DNA from: Burkholderia multivorans ATCC BAA-247
GTDB lineage: Bacteria > Pseudomonadota > Gammaproteobacteria > Burkholderiales > Burkholderiaceae
Assembly (NCBI RefSeq): GCF_000959525.1
Contig: NZ_CP009832.1
Coordinates: 1,488,001-1,552,000 of the forward strand
Length of the DNA: 64,000 nt
Reading direction: 5' to 3'
In this document: one piece after another, positions 19,752-28,744 of the stretch
Layout of the letters: each line of letters opens with the position of its first letter
Position numbering within the stretch: position 1 is the first letter of the stretch
Notes under the pieces: generated by a model
The model's input: the letters and a program-made list of their open reading frames with translations, nothing else
Told to the model about the DNA's origin: nothing
Database searches by the model: none
Position numbers and translations under genes: made by a program

Positions 19752-20340
19752 TGTAAGGTCCAATAAACTCAATCGATTCGATGATGCTGCCCGAGATCAG
19801 CAGCCCCCGCGTTTGGACATGCCGCCGAATGAAACCTTCTGCGTCGTCCACATCCCATGCTTCTTCCACGTAAATCTCTGGATCGGCAGGGTAGCTTGAA
19901 GCGAATGAATTCGGGCCATACGTCGCACCGATGCGTTTGCCCGAAGTCAATGTGATTATCAGATAAAACGGCTCGCGCTGACCAAAAACATAGTCCCACG
20001 CTCGATCTACCGGATGCGGGAGCCACCGGGCCAGCCATTTGGAGCGGCGCAGCGCGAAGACTCCGAGAGCGCAAAGGACGGGCCCAACGAGTAGGATACA
20101 GCCCCACACTAGCGCGTATGCGACGGCATGCAGTGTAGCCCAAGCGCCGCGATACATTGCGTAAATCGGCAAGGCGAAAACAGCATAGTTGCAACGGCTA
20201 AATGCAACTGCGTCAATGATTGCCTTTGATGCATCTAAACGCGGACCCGAAGTCAGAATCGCGTACGTCTTCATCGCGACAAAACCGGGTATGACGAATA
20301 GAACCACGAGCAGAAGCTTATCAGGAGCGGTGATGTCCAT
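19675..20340 (-). CDS. DUF6338-type membrane protein
   Basis: A 221-residue protein. The N-terminus has a first helix with the motif VVLFVIPGFVAMKTY, then two or three helices to about residue 100, and a cytoplasmic domain with DYVFGQREPFYLIITLTSG and GATYGPNSFASSYP, followed by acidic IYVEEAWDVD. The pattern (helix, FxxPGF, later a G-x-Y-G turn) matches my memory of DUF6338 proteins found in mobile elements. It heads a three-gene minus-strand cassette at the left edge of the tRNA-Arg island. A role in anti-phage defence or membrane surveillance would be a guess. Confidence 0.6.
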   Translation of the reverse strand: MDITAPDKLLLVVLFVIPGFVAMKTYAILTSGPRLDASKAIIDAVAFSRCNYAVFALPIYAMYRGAWATLHAVAYALVWGCILLVGPVLCALGVFALRRSKWLARWLPHPVDRAWDYVFGQREPFYLIITLTSGKRIGATYGPNSFASSYPADPEIYVEEAWDVDDAEGFIRRHVQTRGLLISGSIIESIEFIGPYNGNEQRNDETNQCAGNCERRVPADT

Positions 20341-21331
20341 CGGAGCGGCGACTTAGTTAGTGCACGACATTGTATGACCCTCGACCCAATTTCGTTTTGC
20401 TCATCTGCGCGGACTTACGCCGCCCGCTCGCGCCCATGCGCCCCCCGTGCGCCCGTGTGTGCGCGTCTTTCCAGCGGGGGACTCTCCTGCCCATCCCTCC
20501 CACGCCTTTCAACGGCAGTTGACACATGGCCGCTCGGCCTTGCTGCTAGGGCTTGCGTACAGGACCGCCACCAGCTATGCCTGAGGGTCTCACGGGCTGC
20601 GAGCGGCTTTATTCGGCTCGCATGGTGATGACCGGCTGATTGCTGGGCCCAAGCTGGACTCTGGTCGCTAGCCATTCGGAGCGAACGGGCATGCGCACAT
20701 GTGTCCTTCTTTCGATTTCATGACCCAACAAGAGCACACATACGTACGGCTCGGGCATCTGTTGCCAGCAGCCCTACGAGCAGCCCGCCCAGCGAGCAGC
20801 CCGCAGGTCTCTGCCGAGCATCCGCAATGGATGCACGCCATGAGCTGTCAGCCCTGTCCCTCAGATAAACACTGAGGACACGGGCGGCGGTGAACGCACT
20901 TGGCCGTGGTGAGTGAAAGATTGCAGCGGCAGTCAATAACGCACCACACTGGCGTTCGGTACAGGGAACGTGTTGCTAGACCTCTCTTGGACTGAGAAGT
21001 CGAATCGACTACGTGCCCGTACCGTTGCCCTCGCTGATGATCAAATGTGAAGAACACCGTGACTGCGCCGTCGGCTACGACGCAGTGCGCAATGACGCGT
21101 CTGCTTGCGCTAAGTGTCGCCATCGGTCTTGAACTCCTACGTGGGTTATTCGAGCATTGTCCGCCATGCTCAGTTGATTGGTGTGCCTGCTGATAGCTCT
21201 AAATAGCGTACCTAATCGAACTAATCGCGTCGGCTCTCCGCCTTGGGTCGAAATTGTTGACAGTGAATTCGAGCCATGCAATTATTCGATCCATGAACTA
21301 TTTCGATCCGGGTGGCGGCAAGGAGCGGAGC
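20341..21331. other. Island intergenic stretch, no gene recognised
   Basis: About 990 bases between two divergent genes. Frames on both strands are short and biased like antisense noise. I saw no tRNA, CRISPR array or convincing promoter. It may hold a degraded gene, but nothing supports a call. Confidence 0.45.
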
Positions 21332-21946
21332 GTGAGACGGATTTACTACGGGCGAATCAGCACGACGGAGGGGCAGACGAGTGCGAGCCAATATGCAGAT
21401 GCAGCGGCGCACGGCATTGGGCGAGCGGACATATTCATAGACGAAGGCGTGAGCGGATACCACGTAGCGCCAATGGATCGGGACCAGTGGCCCCACGTTG
21501 AGCGAGACCTTCGCCACGGCGGCACGCTGGTAGTGCGATGGCTGGACCGCATAAGCCGACGCTACGACGAACTGCACGACACTATGCAGAGGCTCATGAA
21601 GGCCCGCGTACGCGTCGAATGCACGTTGAACGGTATGGTGTTCGACGGGGCCGCTACGGACGCGATTAGCAAGGCTACGCGTGACGCCGTGCTGGCATTT
21701 ATGGCGGCGCAGGGTGAGGCCGACTATCTGAACCGGCGGGAGATGCAGGCGCGAGGAATCGCCGTTGCGAAGGCCGCGGGCAAGTACGAGCACGTCGGGC
21801 GGAAGCGCAAGGCGGACTACGCGGAGGTGCGTGCGTGGCGCGAAGCGCATGGGGCAAGTATCGCAGAAACGGCGGCGCACTTCGGTGTCTCGACAGCCGC
21901 AGTCAAGCGGGCACTGGCGGAGGCCAAGGGAGGGAAGGCCGACTAA
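21332..21946 (+). CDS. Serine recombinase (resolvase/invertase family)
   Basis: A 204-residue site-specific recombinase. I start at the GTG at 21332 because AAGGAG lies six bases upstream and this places the catalytic serine at position 10 (MRRIYYGRISTTEGQ), exactly as in Hin and gamma-delta resolvase. The catalytic domain continues with DEGVSGYHVAPMDRDQW and LVVRWLDRISRR; the C-terminal part has a helix-turn-helix (IAETAAHFGVSTAAVKRAL). It is complete in length. It may resolve or invert DNA within the island; no paired recombination sites were found by eye. Confidence 0.85.
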   Translation: MRRIYYGRISTTEGQTSASQYADAAAHGIGRADIFIDEGVSGYHVAPMDRDQWPHVERDLRHGGTLVVRWLDRISRRYDELHDTMQRLMKARVRVECTLNGMVFDGAATDAISKATRDAVLAFMAAQGEADYLNRREMQARGIAVAKAAGKYEHVGRKRKADYAEVRAWREAHGASIAETAAHFGVSTAAVKRALAEAKGGKAD

Positions 21947-22058
21947 GGCGCTGGCACCGCAGCTACCGCAGATAGTGCCCGGTTCAGTCTTGGCGGATAG
22001 ACCGGGCTCCACCTAACCGACGCGGGCCAGCGCGCCCGCAGAGTACCGCAAAACGACC

Positions 22059-22475
22059 ATGAATCAAACGAACGTCATCGGTATCCGTAGCTCGAACATC
22101 GACGCAGCAGAAGCCTACAAGGAGGGAGCATTCTTCGCTGAGGTGGACTGGCAAGCGGCGCGCAAGGATACGCCCGTCCCGTCCCGAGCAATGCCCGTAG
22201 CGCCCGGCTACTCCAGCATGGCCGACCATTGCGAAGCAGCGTGGGACTTCATCCGCCGACATGTGTGCCCGGAGTGGGACCACGCTGACGCGAAGGGCGC
22301 ATTCTTCGTCGGCTATGAGGATCGGGCGACCGAACTGGCGAACGCAGGCGAGGCTGGCTATGAGACGCTGGCCGAGGCCGGGACGGTTGCCGATACTGAG
22401 GATGCGCGCTCTGCGTGCGCTTCAACTCGGGGCTACAGCATGGCGAACGCGGGCCGCAGCGAGCGGCGCGGCTAG
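22059..22475 (+). CDS. Hypothetical protein of the island
   Basis: A 138-residue soluble, acidic protein with many Ala/Glu and aromatic residues (WDFIRRHVCPEWDHAD, FFVGYEDRATELANAG). No transmembrane segment or motif is recognised. The ribosome-binding site is weak. The C-terminal 30 residues become Ser/Arg-rich and may be read through a decayed end. Confidence 0.4.
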   Translation: MNQTNVIGIRSSNIDAAEAYKEGAFFAEVDWQAARKDTPVPSRAMPVAPGYSSMADHCEAAWDFIRRHVCPEWDHADAKGAFFVGYEDRATELANAGEAGYETLAEAGTVADTEDARSACASTRGYSMANAGRSERRG

Positions 22476-22604
22476 TGATCGTTACCGGGCGGAGGAGGCA
22501 GAAGCGTCCGCGAAATCCGTCATTGGAGACGTGCTCGCGGCGTGCTGTTTTCGAGAGTGAGGGCGCGTACGACCCGAGCGCAATTTGATTCGTTCGATCC
22601 GAAA

Positions 22605-22733
22605 AGGGGAACCCTGTACTTCTATTCTTCCTTAAAGAATAGTGCAGGAAAGGGGAACCTATTAGGATATTTAGTACAAAGGCTAGGCTGCATAGGGGAC
22701 TGCGGCCTAGCGGTGTCTAGCGTAGGTTCCCCC
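22605..22733. repeat. Iteron-like motif array with a palindrome
   Basis: The motif AGGGGAACC occurs at 22605-22613 and 22651-22659, and inverted (GGTTCCCC) at 22725-22732. Between the first two lies a perfect 8-bp inverted repeat, CTATTCTT (22622-22629) with AAGAATAG (22635-22642). The array sits just upstream of the 271-aa unknown gene at 22763. It resembles a binding region for a regulator or replication initiator. Confidence 0.45.
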
Positions 22734-22762
22734 GTGATAATCAAGTCAGCATCAGAAAGTAA

Positions 22763-23578
22763 ATGGATTCATCAACCAAGGCTGCTATTTCCGACGCAAC
22801 GCGTGCCGCTATTCTTGCCGACCAAATCAAGCGCCTTCAGCGGAAGCTAGATCAATCGCGCCGGGAAGTAGTCGCCGAAGCCAAGGCGCTCGGTATCGAG
22901 ATCGCCATCATTGGCTCGGTCATCGTCCGGCCGAAGAAGCCACAAGCGTACTACGAGGCTATTCGTAAAGGGTTGGCGTTCATCGTGAATCCGGCGCTAG
23001 ACGGCATGTCTCGGTCGGCGATCCGGGACGCTGTTGCGACGCATGCGGGGTTCGCTGCTGTTGGCATCGGCCCGAAGGCGTGGTCGAGCACGAAGCTGCC
23101 GCCGCGCCTCATTAGATACGCCGAGTCCTGCCTCATTGAAGCTGGCCTGATGGCGGATGCTGATCGATGGAATGGTCGCGGGAAGCCCAGATTTGACACA
23201 TTCTCCAAGGTCGCCAAGTTCCGGCTTTCTGCTCGTAAGGCGGCAGGCGAGACCGGGCAGGACTTCGCCGCCGGCCGATTCGCTTTCCTCGGAAACGATC
23301 AAGTGGACTGGTTCGGTTCGGTGCGTACGCTCCGCCGTAAAGGGAACGGAGGCACCTTGGTAGTGCGCAGCGGTGGGAGGGATCATGGCGTCGTTGCAGC
23401 TTTGCAGGCTCTGGATAAGACCCTGACCAAAGAAACGATTCTCGGTTGGCTCAGGAATGCCGACAAGGCGGTGCGGGTAGCGCGTGAGCGTGCCGAGGTA
23501 CGGGCCGCTGCGGAAGCCGCCGATAGGGCCGCTGCTGATGAGCTCGACGCGGCCCTCGGCGACATTCGCGGATACTGA
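22763..23578 (+). CDS. Hypothetical island protein, 271 aa
   Basis: A soluble protein with three parts: an N-terminal coiled-coil-like helix (ILADQIKRLQRKLDQSRREV, residues 17-36), a central basic region (RGKPRFDTFSKVAKFRLS and similar, about 125-190), and a C-terminal Ala/Glu/Arg-rich helix (VARERAEVRAAAEAADRAA). No family is recognised. The repeats at 22605-22733 directly upstream could be its own binding sites. A DNA-binding or replication role is possible but unproven. Confidence 0.5.
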   Translation: MDSSTKAAISDATRAAILADQIKRLQRKLDQSRREVVAEAKALGIEIAIIGSVIVRPKKPQAYYEAIRKGLAFIVNPALDGMSRSAIRDAVATHAGFAAVGIGPKAWSSTKLPPRLIRYAESCLIEAGLMADADRWNGRGKPRFDTFSKVAKFRLSARKAAGETGQDFAAGRFAFLGNDQVDWFGSVRTLRRKGNGGTLVVRSGGRDHGVVAALQALDKTLTKETILGWLRNADKAVRVARERAEVRAAAEAADRAAADELDAALGDIRGY

Positions 23579-23937
23579 GTGGGTGGGGGCGCTGCGGCGC
23601 AGCGCCGGCGGAGATGAAACTGCCCGGCTGGCAGATGAACCAGCGAGGCAAGCATGAGTTCGCCCTGACACCGCGTCAGCAGGCCCGGGACCGGGTTAGC
23701 TGCGCCCCCGCCGCGGCACGTTCCACTTCATCTGCTCCTGCCGCGTGGTGTTCGTTACGGTGGCTCTCACGACGCATATCGAATTCCGGGTAGTGACTCG
23801 GCCGCGATGGATTCAATTTCATGTCCCAACAAAGACACATGCATGCCGACATTCGTGCCACACCTTCCCACGCGGGCACGGGTTGGCGCAACGAGAGGCC
23901 CGCCGCCAAGCGGGCTTCGTCACATAGGAGGATGAGT
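23579..23937. other. Island intergenic, no gene recognised
   Basis: About 360 bases without a supported gene. The segment near 23815-23840 resembles one near 20716-20740 (a CAT/CCCAACAA-type stretch), which may be a short dispersed remnant. Its right end carries the AGGAGG site of the next gene. Confidence 0.35.
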
Positions 23938-24117
23938 ATGAGCAAGACCCCCCATCATCCGCTCGAACACAACGGCGCCGCGCAATCCTATTTTGAGCGC
24001 CTTGAGGCCCGAGCATCGAAAGGGGCCGTAGCTGTATGGCGGGAAGCGGTTGAAGCATGTACCGGCGGGCTGCCAAGCTGGGCTGAGCGGAAGTACCGTG
24101 CTCGGGTGAAAGCGTGA
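23938..24117 (+). CDS. Small hypothetical protein, 59 aa
   Basis: Starts at the ATG at 23938, six bases behind a perfect AGGAGG. It is polar with an amphipathic helix (AAQSYFERLEARASKGAVAV) and a basic end (WAERKYRARVKA). The stop overlaps the GTG of the next gene (GTGA), so the two form an operon of coupled small genes. No family recognised. Confidence 0.55.
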   Translation: MSKTPHHPLEHNGAAQSYFERLEARASKGAVAVWREAVEACTGGLPSWAERKYRARVKA

Positions 24118-24398
24118 GCGGTAAGCAGGACTTTACGGAACAGGAACGTATCGCTCGACTGACGGCGCTGGGCGTTCCAATGGTGCCGGCCGAAGAGCCT
24201 GAGCCGGACGTAATCGAACAGGCGGCGCGGCTTCGCGGCATGGATCGCGCTTCGCTCGTGGTAAGCGCGGCTATGCGCGACGTTAGCGTCGAAGACTTCG
24301 CACGCGAGGTCATTCGAAAGGCGGCGAAGCGTCCGCCCCCGCTGATCGATCGCCGGTACATCGAGCGGGCGCGGCGAAACTATCGGTTTTCGCGCTGA
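24114..24398 (+). CDS. Small hypothetical protein, 94 aa
   Basis: Starts with GTG at 24114 overlapping the previous stop. The N-terminus is acidic (FTEQERIARLTALGVPMVPA, then EEPEPDVIEQ), the middle a helix (GMDRASLVVSAAMRDVSVED) and the C-terminus basic (RRYIERARRNYRFSR). This looks like a small nucleic-acid-binding or head-morphogenesis accessory protein, but no family is recognised. It precedes the virion protein genes. Confidence 0.5.
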   Translation: MSGKQDFTEQERIARLTALGVPMVPAEEPEPDVIEQAARLRGMDRASLVVSAAMRDVSVEDFAREVIRKAAKRPPPLIDRRYIERARRNYRFSR

Positions 24399-24900
24399 TC
24401 GTTGGCAGCATACGGGCGGGCGGCTATCTGTTCTCCATCCTGTAGAACTTTGCGTCGAACGCGGCGAGGTCCGCCCATTGCCACGAGAACACCAACAGGA
24501 GGATTCGAACGTGAGCACTACCCGGATACGCGCTTGACGAACGAGCAGGGATACAACCGGGTGGCGGAGGTCTCGCTCGCGTGGTCGGGATGGCCCGTAT
24601 ACAGGCAATTCTGCGAGAGGTCATTGTGGAGCTCTGTAAGCGCGAGCCGGACAGTGTGCGTGTCGCTGACGACGGCGAGCACGCACGCTTTTGAATTCGG
24701 CCGCGATCTACTCGAACAGGCGCGGGTCGGTCGAGCAGGGTGATACGCCGGAATATGCTGTGCGGTGCTGAAACTGCCCGACTGGAAACTGCTGTCGCGG
24801 GGCGCACGCGATCTAGATCATGGCAGCCAGCCGCGGGCCAGAGAGCGGTTGATGATCAATCAAATCGCGTTCAAGACGACCTAATAATTAAGGAATGCAT
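24399..24900. other. Decayed stretch before the virion genes
   Basis: About 500 bases. At 24513 a GTG behind CAGGAGGATT starts a frame that stops after eight codons, and a 34-codon frame at 24590-24694 (MARIQAILREVIVELCKREP) reads like the beginning of a real protein continued in another frame (EFGRDLLEQARVG). This suggests a broken small phage gene. I do not call it as a gene. Confidence 0.35.
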
Positions 24901-27186
24901 ATGACAATCTCATTTTCTCTCGATGCCGGCGACGGCGGCGTAGTAACTCAACAGAGCACGTTCGGCGGCGGAAGCGCCAACAGCTTCTCCGGCGGCTTGG
25001 GCGCGAGCGGACAGTCCAGCGGAGTTCTCGCGGGCGGCGGCTACGCGTTGCATTACGGGCAGCAGGTCGCCTCGCGAGCCCTCGGCACTATCGACGCCCT
25101 GAATAAGCTGACGGGCGGAATCCTCCAGTCGTATATCGACAAGCAGAAGAAGATTCAGTACGCCGAGGGTATGGCCCAAGCGGCGCAGGGCAAGAGCCTC
25201 ATCGAGATCGAGAACGATCAGCCGTGGTACACCAAGCTGTACGGCCCGGACGCGACGGTGCAGGGCGCTCAGGCGTTCAACATGGCGGCTGCTATGCAGG
25301 AAGCGCAGTCGCAGTTCATGCAGGCGATGCCGCAGCTCCGGGAGAAGTCGCCCGATCAGGTGCGTGCGTACATCGTCGACAAGATGAGCCAAGTGCAGAG
25401 CACCGGCGATGCGGCGTTCGATGCGATGGTGCAGCAGGGGCTCGCGGAGCAGCTCCCGAAGATGCTCAGCGCACACATGAGCCAGTACATGCAGTACACG
25501 CAGGAGCAGGCGTACAACGGCTTCACGAACCTCGGGACGACCGGCGCGCAGGCGCTGCAAGACACGCTCAAGGCGAACAACAACCTGAAGCCCGAGGACA
25601 TCGAACAGGCGCACGCCGAGTACACGAACCTGCTCCAACGCCCGGACAACATGACGACTGAGGCGTGGTACAGAGGGCTGCGCGACATCGCGCTCAGCTC
25701 GGCGCAGAACGGCAACTTCCAAGCCGTGCGGGCGATCAAGGCCATGCCGGCGTGGGAGGCAATGCCTACCGAAATGAAGGACAACCTCACCGCGCAGATT
25801 CCGAGGCTGGAAGCGGAATGGGCGAACAAGAATCCCGCAGCACGCAACATCTTCAACTCTCGTGCACAGTTGCAGTGGAGTCTGCGCTCCGGGGCAACGG
25901 GATTCGACTCGTCGCCGGAAGGCCACGCCAAGCTGGATGCGACGATGGATGTGATTGAGGATTCTAATCGCCAGCTTAACGGTGATACCCCTCCGGTGTA
26001 CGATAACGCGCAGCGGGCGACGATGCACACGCTGCTCGATGCCGGCAACGCCATCGCTCTGCGGAAGGCGGAGGCGCTCGCGCAGAAGCAGGCGGACTAC
26101 GACGCAGGCGTGCAGTATGCGACCGAGGCGATGAACTCCAACTCGTTCGCCAAGTACGAGAACCTGCCGTTCCCGCCGGGCTCCCGCGAGCAGGCGGCGG
26201 ACACGCTGTTCCAGAAGGCGACGAGCCCGCAGTACGCGCAGCAGGCGGACGCGCAGAAGAATATGTGGGACAAGCTCAGTACTGCGGCGCACTACCCGAA
26301 CTATCAGTCCCCGGCGCTGAAGCAAGTGCTCACGCAACAGCTCGCTGCGCTGCTATCCGGCAACGGCCCGGCCACGCCGGACATGCAGACTGCGCTCCAG
26401 TACGCCTCGAACCTGCTGCAAGGACCGGGCGGGGTCGAGGCAGTGCAGGCGTACGTCGGACCGGCTGCGCCTAAGGTGATCGCGCTTCTGAACAGCGGCA
26501 TCGATATCATGGACCCGGAGCAGCTCAAGCAGCAACGGCACTTGATCGCTTATTCGCAAGGCGCAGTTGCTACACCACAGGACGTGAAGCTGGCGGCCGA
26601 CATGGTGACGAAGGCCGATCCGGGCTGGTTCAAGCGGATGGTGCCGTGGGCCGGCAACGATGCGTTGACGCCGTTCAACCTCACGGACGGGAACAAGCAG
26701 CAGCTTGCCGCGCACGTCGCCCCGATCATCGCGCAGTACAAGACCGCATACCACATGAGCGACGATCAGGCCGCGCAGGCCGCGTTCGGTCAGGTGATGC
26801 GTAACGCGGACTTCGTGCCGGGTGCGTTCATCCTGCACAACGAGGCGCTCGGGCAGGAATCGTTCGCAGCCGCGGTGAATGCGCGCTATCCGGGCATGGG
26901 CGTGCAGACCACGCACGTATACCAAGACGCCGTGCAGTACGCCATCGATGAGCAGATTAAGAAGGCGGGCGGCGATCCCAAGGACTGGAAGGTCACGTCC
27001 GGCGAGAACCTCGGTAACGGCCTCATGACGCTGTTCATGACCGGGCCGAGCGGCGCAATCAAGCTCATCAACATCTCGGCAGATACCGTCGGTAAGCGCA
27101 TCAAGGACACCTACGGCAACAAGCCCGAGCACGCCGACCAAGACCTCGGCCTCTCCAGCAAGAACGCTTGGGGCTGGGCTTACTAA
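24901..27186 (+). CDS. T7-type internal virion protein (gp15-like)
   Basis: A 761-residue protein rich in Gln and Ala, with no signal or membrane segment. Length and position directly before a transglycosylase-type virion protein match T7 gp15, an internal core protein ejected into the host with the DNA. The N-terminus has GGGSANSFSGGLGASGQSSG and then LNKLTGGILQSYIDKQKKIQ, followed by long helical repeats; the C-terminus ends SSKNAWGWAY. I use the ATG at 24901, with TAAGGA upstream; another ATG lies two codons before. The gene appears intact although the rest of the podoviral genome is missing. Confidence 0.65.
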   Translation: MTISFSLDAGDGGVVTQQSTFGGGSANSFSGGLGASGQSSGVLAGGGYALHYGQQVASRALGTIDALNKLTGGILQSYIDKQKKIQYAEGMAQAAQGKSLIEIENDQPWYTKLYGPDATVQGAQAFNMAAAMQEAQSQFMQAMPQLREKSPDQVRAYIVDKMSQVQSTGDAAFDAMVQQGLAEQLPKMLSAHMSQYMQYTQEQAYNGFTNLGTTGAQALQDTLKANNNLKPEDIEQAHAEYTNLLQRPDNMTTEAWYRGLRDIALSSAQNGNFQAVRAIKAMPAWEAMPTEMKDNLTAQIPRLEAEWANKNPAARNIFNSRAQLQWSLRSGATGFDSSPEGHAKLDATMDVIEDSNRQLNGDTPPVYDNAQRATMHTLLDAGNAIALRKAEALAQKQADYDAGVQYATEAMNSNSFAKYENLPFPPGSREQAADTLFQKATSPQYAQQADAQKNMWDKLSTAAHYPNYQSPALKQVLTQQLAALLSGNGPATPDMQTALQYASNLLQGPGGVEAVQAYVGPAAPKVIALLNSGIDIMDPEQLKQQRHLIAYSQGAVATPQDVKLAADMVTKADPGWFKRMVPWAGNDALTPFNLTDGNKQQLAAHVAPIIAQYKTAYHMSDDQAAQAAFGQVMRNADFVPGAFILHNEALGQESFAAAVNARYPGMGVQTTHVYQDAVQYAIDEQIKKAGGDPKDWKVTSGENLGNGLMTLFMTGPSGAIKLINISADTVGKRIKDTYGNKPEHADQDLGLSSKNAWGWAY

Positions 27187-27195
27187 ACGCGTAGC

Positions 27196-27223
27196 GGCAG
27201 CAGCTTCTCACGAGGCTGCTGCC
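27196..27223 (+). other. Hairpin between the two virion genes
   Basis: GGCAGCAGC at 27196-27204 pairs with GCTGCTGCC at 27215-27223. There is no immediate T-run, so it may be an mRNA processing or attenuation hairpin, as is common between T7-type structural genes. Confidence 0.5.
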
Positions 27224-27253
27224 TCATGCGCGTTCAACATTTTAGGAAAGCAT

Positions 27254-28559
27254 ATGAATTACGTAGGACCAGTTGGACAAGCTCGCCGAGAACGACCGCG
27301 TTATCGGCGCGCCGCTGGGCGCGAGCGCAGCGCAGATTTGGCAGGAGTCGCGGAACAACCCGAACGCGGTCTCGCCGAAGGGCGCGCTTGGGTACGCGCA
27401 GGTGATGCCGAAGACGCTGGCGAAGGTTGAGACAGCGCTGGGCCGTCGCCTCGATCCCACGAACTTCGACGACTCGCTGCAAATCCAGCGGTACATCATG
27501 ACGCAGAACATGCAGCGCTTCGGGAACTACAACGACGCTCTGCGTGCATACAACTCCGGCTGGGACCCGGAGAAGTGGAACAACGACGAAACGAACGCGT
27601 ACGTGTCCGCGATCACGGGTGAGGATGGCGTCAGCGCCTCGGGCCGACCCTTCGTGGCACCCGGCACGGGTAAGGGCATGCAGCTCAAGCCGGACCCGAT
27701 CACGCTGGCGCTCCAGCGTCGCGCTAACGCCCAGCCGGTGGCGGACGAACTGGCGGACGGTACTGCGTTCGACGAGACGCCGCTTCGCAACTCGCTGGAC
27801 AATATGGCCCTCGAAGACGCAGCGACGGCGGAGGCGGCTGCCGGCATCCGAGCGCTGAGCGAGAAGGCGGGCTTCGTCGAGTCGTTCGTACAGGCTGCTC
27901 ATTGGGATACACTCGCCGGACGCCTGCAAGACGCATGGCAGGCCGGTGCAGATGATCCGAGTTGGAGGATGAGCGATGCTCAGAAGCAGTACGTGGCAAC
28001 GGAAGCGCCCGAGATTTGGGCTGACGACCATCTCCGCGATTACGTCGGCGGTGCGCGCTCGCAAGCTGACTACGAACGCCGCCTCGGGCTCGCCCAGCAG
28101 CAAGCGGACTTCCAACGCCGCGCAGCCAACTCAGGTTGGACTTCGACTGCGGGCCAGTTGCTCGCAGGCGCAGGTGATCCGGTCATGCTGGGCGCAACAA
28201 TTGGCGCAGGCGCAATTGCGAACGCGGCTCGTGCGGCATTCGCGATTCGCGCAGCGGAGGGCTTCGGCGCAGTAGCGGGCTCGATGGCCGAGGGCGCAGC
28301 AGGCAACATGCTCGCCTCGGCGGCTATCACCCGGATGGACAACGGCGGCGATAACTGGCCCGAGCTGTTCCGGCAGGGCGTGCTCGGTGCGCTGCTGGGC
28401 GGGCCGGGGCGCGCAGCCGCTCCGGGCCGCCTCGTAGCCAAGTCCGAAAACAGCGCGACGCCACTTCGGAAGTCACTGGACAAGAGGAGTCTAGAAGAGG
28501 GTGCTGCCACTGCGTCGGCGCCGAGCATCGGAGATACCAGCAAGAAACTCGCCTATTGA
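27254..28559 (+). pseudogene. T7-type gp16-like internal protein with transglycosylase domain, frameshifted and truncated
   Basis: The body (from 27273) begins LDKLAENDRVIGAPLG and carries a lytic transglycosylase domain with the catalytic Glu in AAQIWQESRNNPNAVSPKGA, ALGYAQVMPKTL and YNDALRAYNSG. In T7 this domain starts gp16, which opens peptidoglycan during DNA ejection. A good ATG at 27254 has the same leader as the gp15-like gene (AGGAAAGCATATG) but is out of frame; removing four bases (GTAG near 27262-27265) would restore MNYDQLDKLAEN. The protein stops after 428 residues, while gp16 proteins usually exceed 1300. A frameshifted remnant is the best call; a TTG start at 27273 is the alternative. 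Confidence 0.65.
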
Positions 28560-28744
28560 TGTAACGGATTGCCGCGCACGGCAGCTTCACAAACACACTG
28601 ACTAGTAAGCTCACGGACCACGGGCAATGCGCGTTCTGCCGGGTCCAAATACGCTCATCGGCTCCGCGCCCGCGAACGAACTGGAGCAGCGGACGGTAGT
28701 GCACCCCGGCAGGTACAGCCCTATTTGGCGACGTGTCCCGTCGG

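Noticed and set aside
22542-22850. Short plus-strand frame before the 271-aa gene
   Set aside because: It covers the repeat array, lacks a ribosome site and overlaps the start of a better frame.
24402-24743. 113-codon frame before the gp15-like gene
   Set aside because: Mixed reading of a decayed stretch; only its last residues look like part of a real protein, in a different frame from the likely start.
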